This document shows, one piece after another, positions 37,601 through 49,700 of a stretch of DNA of 64,000 nucleotides. Source of the stretch: Casuarius casuarius. Lineage: Eukaryota > Chordata > Aves > Casuariiformes > Casuariidae. Under the pieces are notes generated by a model, which was not told the origin of the DNA, did not search any database, and was given only the letters and a program-made list of their open reading frames with translations. The stretch is from assembly GCA_003342895.1 (NCBI GenBank), contig PTFA01000337.1:843112-907111 (forward strand), read 5' to 3'. The translations under genes were made by a program, and so were the position numbers. Positions within the stretch are counted from its first letter, which is position 1; the number at the start of each line of letters is the position of its first letter.

Positions 37601-40019
37601 TAAATTGAGCAGTATGAAGCAAAAGAACTCCAAATCAGAAGATACAGAAAGAACCATAGTAGCCATATTTGTACATAATACAGTTTGTTTAAAAAAAGAA
37701 CCCCATTAAAAAATAAGGAAAAGTATACATAACATTTCTGAAAGTGACAGATCAAACAGAATGTTTAAGTGTTTCTTCATTGTTACATCTGAGGAAATGA
37801 TATTGAAGGGAAAAAGCATATTACAATGTTCCTTTGTTAAATTTAATCCAGTAATCTCCATAGATTCTAAAAGCTATCAGTTAAGCTTGACAGGCTCCTA
37901 TGTTTCTTACTTGTTATGACTTTTTTTTTAATTAGGAAATAATAGATGAAATGTTTTGCCAAGGGTTATCAAAGAGTTTAAACCCACAGTTTAGAATAGA
38001 TATTACTTGTTATTAAAAAATTGGTGAAATATAATCTTATTATTAATATAGATTAAAAAAAAATGGTTTCAAGATGTAGAACATGCTTTGATTCCTCTGG
38101 AAATNTACTGGCATAAACAAGTATGAAATAAAGCCCTGAAAGATAAGAAAAAATTACAAAGGTGAACCAGTAGAGGTGTATTTATTATTTACGCTAGTTT
38201 GCAAGCAGCATTTTGGTATCTAAGTGTCTTTGAATAATTATTGATTAAGTGTCGTTTTTTGGTGTCTGTTAGTATATTCCCTAGTCACTCTACTCCTTAG
38301 TCTCCTTTCTGCTTTTAAAGAGTACAGCTAGCATGTTTCAGCTAACATTTTAAAAAGGGCAAATCTCTGTAATTCTTTTTTTTTTTCTACTTCTGAAATG
38401 TATTCAGAAGATATGCTTAATGTGGGAACAGTATTCATATATTTACGTACAATATTTAGTAACAAGTAAAAACTTTCCTTCATTTCAATTTGTTTATAAG
38501 CTCATTAAAATAATCTCATCAAGTGACTTAATGCTTCTATACTAGAATTTCATTGTAATCATATTGAAATTTCTAAGTATCTTTAATATGATCTTTTAAT
38601 ATGTTAGACCCAGAGGGTATGGCTTCACAAGCAGTGCCTGAAAGNTGTCCTGCTTTTTCCTTATGCTCTGTCAGTGTGGTAAATACTTAGTAAGATAGGC
38701 CTAAAATGTATAGTAATACCCAAGGAAAGATACAGAAGAATATAGATTCTTGAATGTTTGATTATGATTCTAATGTGGTAGAATACTTTATATTAATAAA
38801 CTATACAGTTGAATCCTTTCATTCACTATCATATCAGCTGAAACAGCACTTTAATATTCTCTTTTTTCTACAGCTTTTATGTGTTATAATACCAGCTATT
38901 TGAATTCCTGTTTTCCAACCACAGTTAACATTCACTGTAGTAGACAAAGCGTATATTAGATTGTTTCACATAACCTGGAATTTGAGTCTGTTTGAAACAT
39001 CCTGTGGATGAAGAGCATTTCTTCATAATCAAGTAAAAATCAGTTTTATTTGTTAAATTACCTGAGCATTTTGTACTGCAGAAAAGTTGTTTAAATTTTT
39101 TATATGAGAAAGAAAGAAAATATTACCTATTTAGTTTTATCTTCAAATTACACTGTCTGTTATAGNCTAGTGAAGTTATACAGTACTAATTTCTAATTCA
39201 TCATTAAAATATATATCACTTTTTTCAAAGTAATGTTAGACCATTGTTAAAATAAGATCCAGTAATTTTAAAGCTATGTGTAAAGCTACCTGCAGTAGCA
39301 ATAGACATTTTTTTTACTGCCTAGTCAGAATTTACTACTACATTCTCATTTTTGAGCACTTAAAGTTGGAATACTGCTCTTACAGGAAAAGCCTAATTCT
39401 CCCAGTGAAGATGACAAGATAAGGGAAATATTANCACAGAAAGAAAGTATTAATTCTGAAAATGTTATATGATAAAGTCTTACTTATATGGTTATTTTAA
39501 AACTTATTCAAAAAGGAGAAGACAGTGATATTTATCTCTAAAGCTGTGTTTTTACTACTGCTTTTATATCAGGCTGATCAGTGATAGTCATTTCATTGTA
39601 AAAGTTTAATAGTAATGTTTCATTATGGCAATGGATGCCCACTTCTGAAAAGAGAGCAGAACAGGAATATAATGTGGAAGCTGATTATTTGTACTGTGAT
39701 AATGTCCTGAGTTTCATCACTTCTAGGATTTTACAGTGACTTACCTAATGTGCAGTTGCTAAATCATTGTGAAAACCCACCTAATTTGGAAGTACTCTTT
39801 CCTGTGTTGAGAGTCCTGTCTGTTTGTCTGATACACTGACTTCAGCAATTGTAAGAGGAAACCTTAGAAATGTTTAATTTATTAGTATATATTTTGTTCT
39901 TGTGGTGGTGTACTTTTCATGAACTATAATTAGTTCTGTCACCTTAAACCACTATGATGGGGCCAGGATTTTAGAATCAGACATGAGCTATAAGTTTTCT
40001 GTTGGCTTGCTTGAGAACA
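34613..40019. other. Gene-free AT-rich stretch
   Basis: Apart from the tRNA-like patch at 34841-34917, no gene or named repeat is seen. The longest frame is 156 codons on the minus strand (35712-36182), containing one N and no motif I recognise. Its segment is less AT-rich than its flanks. From about 36.2 to 39.9 kb the sequence is very AT-rich with many homopolymer runs and short frames only. Confidence 0.5.
34841..34917 (+). repeat. Possible tRNA-like SINE fragment with sauropsid core motif
   Basis: The segment 'gggggatatagctcagctaa' (34842-34861) looks like a tRNA 5' half with an RNA polymerase III A box (tagctcagctaa). About 59 bases on, 'ggattagttcc' sits where a B box would be, but matches it poorly. 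The stretch 34885-34917 ('gtataaatcaggattagttc', then cactgaa) is the reverse complement of the motif seen at 28301. I infer an old tRNA-derived SINE or similar element. It does not fold as a functional tRNA: the D stem is mismatched and the T-loop consensus is lacking. Confidence 0.3.
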
Positions 40020-40520
40020 GGAAGAGACACATCTGGAGTACNGTGTCCAGTGCTGGGCTCCCCAGTGCAAGAAAGATATAGACCTGCTGGAGTGAGTCCA
40101 GCAAAGGGCCACTAAGGTGATTAAGGGACTGGAGCATCTCTTGTACAAGGAGAAGCTGAGAGAGCTGGGACTGTTCAGCCTGGAGAGGAAAAAGCTCATG
40201 GGGATCTTACCAATGCTTATAAATATCTGATGGGAAGCTGTAAAGAAGACAGGGCCAGACTCTTCTTGGTTGTGCCCAGGGACAAGACAAGGGGCACAGA
40301 GCACAAAATGAAACACAGGAAATTCCATCTGAACATAAGAAAGCATTTATTCACTGTGAGGGTGACTGAGCAGTGGAACAGGTTGCCCAGGGAGATTGTG
40401 GAGTCTACATCCTTGGAGATACGCAGAACCTGACTAGACATGGTCCTGGGCAATGTAGCTGATCCTGCTTTGAGCAGGGGGTTGGACCAGGATCTCCAGA
40501 GGTGCCTTCCAACCTCAGAA
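40020..40520 (+). mobile_element. CR1: CR1 LINE copy, 3' end, plus strand
   Basis: It starts inside ORF2 at 'acatctggagtac.gtgtccagt' and runs through 'gctgagagagctgggactgt' and 'tcagcctggagaggaaaaagc'. It ends at 'gttggaccaggatctccaga' and 'ggtgccttccaacctcag' (about 40480-40517), the CR1 3' signature. The attctatga tail is not clearly preserved. It is 5'-truncated, as most CR1 copies are, and is the best-preserved RT C-terminal coding stretch in the window, suggesting a relatively young insertion. Confidence 0.95.
40230..40490 (+). pseudogene. CR1 ORF2 C-terminal remnant
   Basis: About 66 codons stay open: GSCKEDRARLFLVVPRDKTR, then HKMKHRKFHLNIRKHLFTVR, then VTEQWNRLPREIVESTSLEI. These match the conserved C-terminus of CR1 ORF2 downstream of the RT catalytic core ('..LNIRKHFFTVRVTEHWNRLPREVVESPSLEI..'). 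A TGA at 40431-40433 interrupts the frame, which resumes in the same phase with LDMVLGNVADPALSRGLD up to the region of the normal C-terminus. There is no catalytic domain, so it is a dead copy. The ATG at 40230 is not the family's start. Confidence 0.9.
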
Positions 40521-41110
40521 TGAGAGCAACTGATAAAAGACATGTTGTTGTATTTATCTTTTTGATCAGTTTAGGAGCTTGGAATTTGGGAATGCATGGA
40601 AGATGTATCTTCTAGTGGACAAGCATAACTTGGTTTCACTATTAGAGACCAAAACTCCTGAGAGACTATATGCTACCAGATAACTGGTGTAGTTGGTTCA
40701 TTACACAGAGACATATTATGAGAGGATTCAGTCCACATGTGGGCTAGATGTCTAAGCTGCTATTACAGTAACTGGAAAGTAGTCAATGTGGAGCCTGGTG
40801 ACACTGTTAAAGGACAGCAGAGCTTCAAGTTGGGTTCATCAGAAAGCAGACNTCTGCTAGCTGATCAGCTGAACAGCGTTGAATGGATTGACCTAGAGGC
40901 AGGATTCAGTTCCATAAATATAGTCTCCTAGTGCCATTTGAGATATCCCAGGGTTATCTGAAACATCTTCAGGGAGCTGGCTAATTGACACTCAACTTAA
41001 GAGACAAGCGCCCTTATGGAGAGGCAACTGGAGCCAGACAAGATATCCGAGGATAACTCAAATAACACTAGATGCCTACATGCAGGGTATTGAATTGAGT
41101 CCTGTGTCCC
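40521..41110. repeat. Probable unclassified dispersed repeat, LTR-like
   Basis: From about 40690 to 41110 the sequence has a different texture from its surroundings ('gccatttgagatatcccagg', 'gagaggcaactggagccaga', 'agatgcctacatgcagg'). These phrases resemble avian ERVL-type LTR material I have seen, but I cannot align it to a family here. I find no clear TG...CA ends, primer-binding site, internal viral genes or target-site duplication. It could be a solo LTR remnant or another repeat. The first part (40521-40690) shows nothing. Confidence 0.3.
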
Positions 41111-44037
41111 TATAACCAAGACACTACATTATGACTCTACACCATATGTATTTGTCTGAGAGTTCCTGATGGTAACAATGTTATAGTCATTATCACCTAA
41201 AGACACAGGTGAGATCAGGTAGAGAGAATATCCTTTTTCATCTGTAGAAACTAGTAGAGCAAAATACGCTACCTTTCAGACACAAAATCCTTTTTTGGGT
41301 CATTGCTTNGATTTCCTCAACAGCAACATGTGCTATTTTGTTGATGCTTGTAATCTAGGGAACTTCTTTCAGACAATTTTTTCAGCTGCTACTCCTTTGA
41401 ATTCTCTGTTCCTTCTAGTCATCTCTCCCAAGGAGCTTAGTAAGACCCTAGGACAGCAACTGTTTGGCACCTCTTGCTTCCTTTTCTGTATCTCTTTCTA
41501 AAGAAATACCAACTCTATCCTCCTCAAGTTGTCCATACCTGTAAGCTACTCATGGGCAACCCTTTCCTTCATATCTCTCTCCTCCCTGATTCTTCAAAAG
41601 GAGAAAGCAGTGGGGCCAGGTTAACCAATCAGCTACTGTCCTACTGACCAAGCACCACACAGGTTGAACAGCGAGAAAAACAGAGTCAATCTACTCCAAC
41701 AAGAAAGGTAACTCTTTAGACTGATGTCTTAAGTTGTACATAGTCTATAGGAATTGTATGAGAAATAGTCAAGCCCTGTAACTTTTCTACAAATTTCTAC
41801 AAGCTTTTCATATCTTTAGAGCAACATGTACTTCTATACCACACTAAAATTCTGCTGTGTGGTAAACTCACACTTCTCTTAAACTAGCATTTCAGCAGGA
41901 TAAATGAACATAAACCGCTGATAGCAGATAGCAGTCTGACAGCAGCCCATACTATTGACATCTTACTGCATGCTGAATCAACCTGTTTAGGTGCACACAT
42001 ACTCCTATTATACTGAAACACTGCCCCCCTACAATGGAGAATGAGAAGTACTTCCTTTTAAAAACCGCCTATGCTTTTCTAAAATGCATATTCTTATTTG
42101 GATTGCTTTGAAATTACTCTAGTGCAGGGGACACTGGTTGCTGGTTTTGATCCCAGTTTAGAGAAGTTTGATACAAAGATCACACTCTGTAGAAAGATAA
42201 AGGCCTGCACAAAACAGCAAAATTCAATATTTCAGTAATCTCCAACCTCTCTGTCTAAAAATTGTAATTTATATTGCTCACTAAATAATCATTTACTTTG
42301 GCTTTTGGAAGCTTCATTGGCTATGCTGCTACTGCCATTTTGGAAAAGCAGTGCTTAAGACACTGTCAAAGGAAGACTTTAATTCTCTAGAATATGAAAT
42401 GCCAAACAGTCACATATCAAAGAACAAACAAAATCTTACTTTAGTGCAGGAGCCGAACAGGCATTGTGAGCTGAAATTGCAGATCCAGCAATTCTGCGAA
42501 GCACCTGACCTATTCCGTTGAGTGCACACATTCCAAATATTTCAGATTTACTCTACCTACTCAGGCAGTAGGTAGAGTATACTATATACCATGTTTTCCC
42601 ATCCATGCAATCAGTCCCACATGGGAGACCCTACTCAGTGCTGGTTGAGGGTTGAGACTGTCAGTTGTTGCTGTTGCTGCAGTGCTACAGAGCCAGGCAT
42701 ATAGTAGCAAGGTGCATAGAGTAGATTAAGCTCTGCCATACACTGGTATAATATCCTAAGATATTAAAATATTTATGATCAGCTACTAATAAACTACTTT
42801 TATTTTCTGTGTCATCACNGTTGCAAAGAAATATGGATGTGTATTCAGTTATAATGACTTCACAGGTTAGTACTTCTCCACACTGAAGAATGTTTTGGGT
42901 AGACAGAGCTTCCATTTCCTATTTTAGCATAGATAAGAAGTTCTTAAAAATCCTTTCTGAATCTCAAATGTTGCATCAAGCTTTCTTAGCATACTGCTTT
43001 CCTTTTTAAAAGAAGATTGGTTGAGTGACACTGACAGTCCAATTATAAATGGTTGAGTACTCTTGGCATTCAGCTGGCAAGGGCAAATGAGACTGATTTT
43101 AGTACTTCGGGAGATCTGGAATATATGAATCTTCTTTCTGAGAAGTTTGTATGGTATTAATTTTATCCCTATTTACTTTCCTGTTGCTTTCAGGATCTTG
43201 TGTTAAAACAGAAGTGTGGTAAAATTATTATTAGATATCTGAACTGAACTCCCCTATTTTCATATAAATCAAGAAGGAAACACAGGCTTTCCATATGAAA
43301 GTCTGAGAATGAATGTTGTTTATTATTTTGATTTCTCCCTTCTTACTCTGTCAACAAATCAGGAAATAGCAATTTGGTTCTTTTAAGAAGGTCAGTTGAT
43401 CAAAAAGTCATAAGGAAATTGCATGTAACTGTGTATCAGAATCTGACTTCCTCAGCCTTTCTACCTGTCATAAGCAGCTGAATTGCTCTATCCAGTGAAA
43501 TGCTTACACTCCCCCTTCTCTCACTTGGAGCTCGTTCTTTCTTTTTCATTTAAATGAGTTCTGCATTGCTTATGCATGTAATTACTTTTTTTTCCTTCCT
43601 CTTCCTTTTCACCCAAAAAGCATTCCAACCCAAAAATTAACCTTGAGAGGCTGAGAGAAGCAATGACAGAATTGGTAAGTAAAGAGGTCACAAGCTATCT
43701 GCATTCAGATTATCCAAGAAAATGCTTTAAAAAAACCCAAGAGAATAAGAAGAAATAAAAGAAAAGAAAACCACCGTGGACACTGNGGATAGTATTAAAA
43801 CAAATTGAATTAATTAATCATGGAAAAATAACTTTTTTATTTTGAGAAGGGAGTTTATTTATCTCAATTGGTGAAATTTGATATTTAAAATAATCAGTGT
43901 AAGAAGAGCTGTATTAACAAATATTTTAGAAATACTACAGATTCTCAGGGAGAGTACTCCATTATTCATTTTTAATGAAGTTAAGATAGTAGGTATGCAA
44001 TCTTAGAATATATGTCAATCTTAATTGGCCCTTTTTG
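41111..44037. other. Gene-free stretch containing a 12-bp perfect hairpin
   Basis: No gene is seen. The notable item is the inverted repeat at 42549-42579 (listed separately). A C/T-rich stretch lies at about 41380-41600. Otherwise it is ordinary AT-rich noncoding sequence with frames below 80 codons. Confidence 0.55.
42549..42579. repeat. Perfect 12-bp inverted repeat (hairpin)
   Basis: The arms tactctacctac (42549-42560) and gtaggtagagta (42568-42579) are exact reverse complements around a 7-base loop, tcaggca. The stem is half GC and so fairly stable for this AT-rich region. The flanks do not extend the pairing, so it is shorter than a typical microRNA precursor stem (about 22 bp or more). 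It may be a structured RNA element, a dimeric binding site, or chance. Confidence 0.8.
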
Positions 44038-44100
44038 AGTAGGAGCAGGGAGAACACCAGATGACCTCAGGAAGGCTTCCTAAATTATTTTTTATGATGC
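44038..44100 (+). mobile_element. CR1: Short CR1 3'-tail fragment
   Basis: 'gagtaggagcagggagaaca' followed by 'ccagatgacctcaggaaggc', 'ttcctaa' and 'tttttatgat' parallels the CR1 3' end ('..ggactagatgacctc..aggtcccttccaac..attctatgat'). It is only about 60 bases, with several substitutions. Family assignment is likely but rests on a short match. Confidence 0.55.
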
Positions 44101-44421
44101 TAATATATANGGGTCTACTAAGCTCTTAAGGTTGAACATTCTTAACAAAGGTATGAAACTACACCACCACCTTCAGAGGAGCAAAGCAAGCTTTATAAAA
44201 TGTTGCTATTGCTTAAGTAGATTCTAATGCTGTATTCTGTGAGGCAGGATTAAATCAGTGTCTCAGGCTGATGCTGGCGCTTCAAATGAGATCTTAGATT
44301 AAGTTTTTGAACCCTCGTGATGATCAAAGGTAGCATGTTGTTCTTTCATCAGACTAACATTGGTGGCTTTGCTAAATTCTCAGTTAGGAGCTACTATTAG
44401 CATGAATCCCAGTGCCCTCTC

Positions 44422-44422
<1 letters not shown>

Positions 44423-44457
<35 letters not shown>
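44423..44457. repeat. C35 homopolymer (G35 on the minus strand)
   Basis: Thirty-five consecutive Cs, preceded by 'ctctct' and followed by 'gcctcggg'. Long G/C homopolymers are rare in vertebrate genomes compared with A/T runs. The G strand can form G-quadruplexes and the C strand an i-motif. The exact length is uncertain, because sequencing through such runs is error-prone. Confidence 0.9.
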
Positions 44458-44458
<1 letters not shown>

Positions 44459-44760
44459 CCTCGGGTTTCCAGTCAGCAGATTTATTTGTTTATTTAAAAT
44501 TATTTAATCTATTGATAATTTCTGCAAGATAGTTTATGGTGTGTGATTACTCCTCCACTCCCATGAAAACTGCTGCATATATTGCTTTGTTCCAGTCTAG
44601 ACATATTCATTAATAAGGACAAAGTAACACACAAAGTATTAAGTAGCATGATTCTTTCTGATATATTTAGGGGTGACTATGATGGTGCAGTCCAAGGGAA
44701 GTAAAATACCTAGTACCTTTTGCCCTGTACAAATCTGATACCAAAAGACCCTCTATGACT

Positions 44761-44776
44761 TCCTCTCTCTCTCTCT
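44761..44776. repeat. Short (TC)n microsatellite
   Basis: 'tcctctctctctctct': a TC dinucleotide run of about seven units with one interruption. Confidence 0.8.
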
Positions 44777-46099
44777 GTACTTGGAACTGTTAGGCAGGTT
44801 TACCTTCCTAAAGGGATGCTCCTGAAGCACGCCTTCTTGTTCCAAATAATGATGAATGGCCACAGCATGGATCACATCTAACGTCAGAAATAAAATGTTT
44901 CAGCTATTACTAGCTTCATATAGTGGTAGGGTTATATTGCAACAACATGACTAATTCTATACAATATCCAGCATTTCCAAATTATTATGCTCTGAAACTA
45001 CTGAGGTACTTATGATATTCTTGAAGTAAAACTTGTTGCTTATGTTTTTCTATTCTACACAGCCATGTCTGATCATCGGCTGCACTTCTTGTCCTAGCAT
45101 GCTTCTGTTGATAACCAGCTGTCTCTTCTCCATCCATCTCTGTCTTTGACGTCTCTGCTTTCCAGTTGAATGTGTTTTATTCCTTTCTACTCTGCAGGTA
45201 TTCCTTCTTCTCTTTATACTATTATATTATTCTTAGCATATTACCAGGGCAAAGCGGCCATACATGCGAGTCAGTAAGAGCAGAACACTATTATTGTGGT
45301 TTGAAAGCATTTCACACCTACTGCACATTCAAATAATACTTTGTCTGGAAAGAATGTCTCTCTGGCACCTTCTTCCAGTCCACTTAATCTGAGCTGCACT
45401 CTTTCTTTTCAAGTGGCCAGACCATGTCTCTACTACTCCTGTGCGTGACACTATGATCCAATTTGACTTCAGCTAGACTCATGTATTGCAGCTCTTACTC
45501 CCTGATTGCCAACCAAATAACAGATTTGACATGTACAGAGTTTTGCTTTTGGCTTGTGGGCAGTAAGAATGCAATGACAGAGGAATGATTTATGATTTGT
45601 TTGTCTGAAGGAGACTAGCATTCAGTATGTTTATGACACACTGTATTAACCATATCTGGCATTTCAGTGAAGCCTGTAGGTAGATGTGTTGTAGCCTTGC
45701 TAAATCCTGTAATTTGTACTACGTTCCATTCTCTTGGGGGACAAAGTGCAGCATAATTCACATTATCCTCACTTTTTCAGTACATCAGATTATAGAATCT
45801 GTGAGGCAGGTCTTCCAGCTGAGAAGTATGCATTCTTGNTTTTTTAAATCTTCTTCAAGATTAAGATTTTTTAAACTTAATGAAGAATTATATCTTCCCA
45901 GCTCCAAAACAGAGGATATGTTGAACAGAGTTCTGTCTACCTTCATTCTAGGTAGACATTCTTCAGTATTCACTTATAGCATGGATGGCAGCATAAGTAT
46001 GTATGTCAGTTAAAATTTCCATAGAATACAGAACTGGGATGGCCCAGAGAAACAGAAAAAAAAGTATAGGATTTTAAAATAATCTTGAATGAATGCTCT

Positions 46100-46790
46100 A
46101 GAGATGACTAGGATGATAGTCAATAAAAATAATTGCAAGGTGGCATATTTAGAATAATTAGTCATACAAATACAGGGAAATAATACATTGCATAAGCAGG
46201 TCTGCAGAAAAGAGTTAAGATGGATCACAAATGAAACAGGACTCAATATGGTGTCACCACTGTGGCACACATTGTAATGTAAACAGAAGTAAAGCTAAAA
46301 ATGTAAGTGAATGTTGCTTCCGTTCTTCTTGAGAGTTGTAAGATTCCAGCAAGAAAGACAAGAACTAGTTAGAAAAAGTCCAATGGAGGGAAACAGGAAT
46401 GATCAAAAGTAGCAAAAATAAGATCTATGAGGAAAGATAAAATTAATCCTTCTTAACATGCATATGAAGAGACATCTGAGGGAGGTGAATAAGATAATAT
46501 GGTCTTCAAATATATAAAAAGTTTCTGCAAACAGAAGGGAAATATTCTGCATATTCCTGGTGGATACAATAGGATATAATGGGCAAACACTACAGACATG
46601 AGGGAAATTTTTCTGATGGTAAGGGAAGTGAAGCAGTAGAACAAAGGCACAGAGAGGCTTTGTAGTCTCCAGATGTAGAGTTCATTGAAAACAGATTGGA
46701 TAAACATCTCTCAGGAGTGACACAAGTACAATTCTGTCCTAAGAGCAGGACATTATCTTTTTCTTCTTTTTGGTCTAAGATTCTAATACT
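46100..46790 (+). mobile_element. CR1: Old CR1 LINE copy, 3' part, plus strand
   Basis: Diverged but ordered CR1 landmarks are present. At 46366-46440, 'agttagaaaaagtccaatgg' followed by 'agggaaacaggaatgatcaa' parallels 'agagagtccagcggagggcaacaaagatgatc'. At 46500-46530, 'gtcttcaaatatataaaaag' parallels 'gtcttcaagtatctgaaagg'. 'ggatataatgggca' parallels 'agaaataatgggctt'. 'ggataaacatctctcaggag' (46697-46716) and 'cctaagagcaggac' (46738-46751) parallel the 3' UTR. A tract near 46215-46290 ('actcaatatggtgtcaccac') may extend it upstream. All frames are broken. Confidence 0.75.
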
Positions 46791-49700
46791 GCTGTGCTTT
46801 CTATTTGCTTAAGACAGATATTTGTGCCTGGCCAAGCCACAATGTAGCTACAATGACTGCATTAAGCTAGTGGTATCCAACTTTTCTTATGGAAGCACTG
46901 AAAGGACTTGTATTTGACAATACTCAGCTGCATGTAAGTCTCCTCTGTATTAAGTAGCATAGACTATGACCTACTGAGATATGCTACAGGGACCTTATCT
47001 GAAGATATCACACTCACAATTTGGCCTTATCTACCCTGTTAATCGTCAAGAAGAGTCTATCCTTGCATGGCAAATATCTTCTTCATATTGGATCTGCTCC
47101 AAAGGTAAGGGAAAGTCTTAAAACCTCCAGTGAAGTCTCCAGATCTTTCCCAGGGAAGAACGCAGAGAACCAACAGTTTCATCATGTAGGTTTCATCAGC
47201 TCGGTGCTGAGAATGGCACACCTGCTACCCTTCCCAGCAGCCAGGAAGTGGTGGGCATCCTCCTGCCTTCAGAGTGGGATTGAGGAACTCCATCATGTGG
47301 GAATACATGTGGGAAAATAAGTGTAGAATTGCTGCAAATTAGGATCTGCAGGAGTAGCCAAAGTATTTGGCTGAAATTCTAGTGTGAAAAAAACTCATCT
47401 TCAGACTTAAGACAAGTCCTGCGAACATTATCTCATAAAAGACTAACCTCTGTGAGAGAGTGTTTTTTGCCCACACATAAATAACTTTGAACTGAAATAC
47501 CAGAGAAGAATTGAACATAGATATAGAAGAGCTAACCACAGGTACATTGCTATCTGTGGTTTAACTGTAAGTTATAGAAGTTGGAGTTATGGCCTATCTG
47601 TTTTTATCATACTAGAGGTATAACTCTTCTCCAAACACTGACAGTTTTCTCATGAAAACTTCTTATTTCAGGCCAAAGGAATTTTTCCTAAAGATTTATT
47701 TCATGTCACATAAGGATAAAAGATCTGCACTGAAGATTTTGTAAGACAGATGAATACTTTAAAGGCTAGTACCAGGAGCCTGCTGGTCTGAAAGTAAGTG
47801 TGATTGTGCTGTTTGTGCCATCATTATCATCATTGAATCACTGTTCCCAGAAAGTCAGTGCTTTAGTTTGCACAGTCNGTAGTTTAATAATGGCTTGAGA
47901 CTGAAATGACACTGCAAGCAACATTAAAACTGCATGTTTTAGCAATGTGTCAAATAGCTCTTGTCAAAGAGGTTATTTTCCCCAAACCTGAAAATATCAT
48001 GACATTTTTTGTTGAGTTAAAGGGCAGAATTCACGTGAATTTTCTTGCAGAACTGTGACACTTTTTGTATTTACAGATATAAAAAATTTTAGTTCGGCAT
48101 TTCTCCCTTTATTTCAAGTGCCAAGAATAACACTGAGATTAATGGTTTTTTAAAATTATTCTTTTGTCTGCAGAAATGTCTGCAGTTTTAAATTATAACA
48201 AAATAACATGTCATTTATTTCTTATTACAGATGTTAGTCCTCTGCACAAAGTAACTTATTCTTAAAAGTGTTCATGATCGTAAGAATTAAGCCTTTGCAT
48301 AGATCTTCTCGTGTTCATCATTTACTATGAGGCTGGAGACTTTCATTAGGATATCATAGTTTTCTCACTGTTTTGTTCTTTATATACAAAAGTTAACCAC
48401 TTCCTGGCAATATTTATTTATTTATTTATATGATTCACTTAAGCAAATATTTGCTTGCTATAGTTGCAGTACAACATGTTCTGTAATGATCACATTTCTT
48501 GTGATTTACCCATCTTTTAATGTGATTGGACATTTGAGCATAAATAGGCTATCACCAATAATCCAGAGGTCATTAAAGAGCTGATTTTGAAAGCCTTGCA
48601 GGTACCTCGAAAGGTAGTTGCATTTTACTTACCTGTTTTCTTAATGATGTTCTATATGACAGACTGTAAAAATATATTCATGAAAGCTAGAATGGGGAAG
48701 TAACTTAAGATTTAGATTGCCATATTAATTTGCTGGCATACTGCAATCAGTTTTCAAGTGTATTCCAGCATGATAGATACAAGTTCATTAAAAAATATTT
48801 TTAAAAGCACAGCAGTTTTGACTTGGAGAAAGAAAAATGCAAATATTTTAAATGAAGCATCAATTTCTGCAGTCAAAAAGCATTTTCATTCTTAGTCATT
48901 AGAGAGAATGTCAGAAAGGTAGCATGTTGATCACATTAGCACAGAAGCACCACTGCAGAGCATTTAAATAGAAGTACCCATAAGCTTTTTAGAACTATAG
49001 TCCCTGTGGTCTGTAAAATGGCCATTACATTCAGCTATGTATTTATAAAGCAGTAGACTAAAGTGATTTTGCCTTGTAAACATCGAGAAAGTAATGTATT
49101 ATGTTTAGCTAGAACTAGACAGCAGCCATTAGAGACTGCTCTTGTTGTTAATTTTCCTGTTTATCCCATATAGGTGGACAAATACAAGAATCTGCTTGCG
49201 CACACAACTAGATCATGCACCTAATATTGTTTATCATAAGCAGATTTTTAGTTCTGCAGGAACAGAAGTAGGAAAAGCAAGGATCTGAAACGGCTAGTTT
49301 AAGGCAAGCACAACACTAAGTCACAAAATTTTATAGTGACCTGATGCTACTTAACTGAAAGAAAAAAAAAAAGTTATTTCTGGTTAGAATTATTTTGGTC
49401 AGTTGCTAGAGAAGTTTTGGTTAGCAAGTAAGTACAAGATGAATCTATAATAATGATATAGGTATTTTAACAGGTTAATACGTGTTAATGCAAATTTGAT
49501 GTCAGTTTGGGTACTCTGTAGGGATTAACTATCTTAAAATACAAATCAAACATCCAGGAGTGCTTAGAAAAATAAATATGTTAAACAAACAAAGCAAGGC
49601 ACGAGAAGCATATTTACAAGGGCGGTTCTCTTGGAGCTGCTTTTCTAGAGTGATGCTTGTGAAAAACCTCACTGCTTGGTTTCAGTAGACCAGTTTACCC

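Larger units (their letters stand above)
44101..46099. other. Gene-free stretch with long C homopolymer
   Basis: No gene is seen. Contains the C35 run (44423-44457), a short (TC)n at 44761-44776, and otherwise unremarkable sequence. A 109-codon frame at 45684-46013 contains an N and has no recognised motif. Confidence 0.5.
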
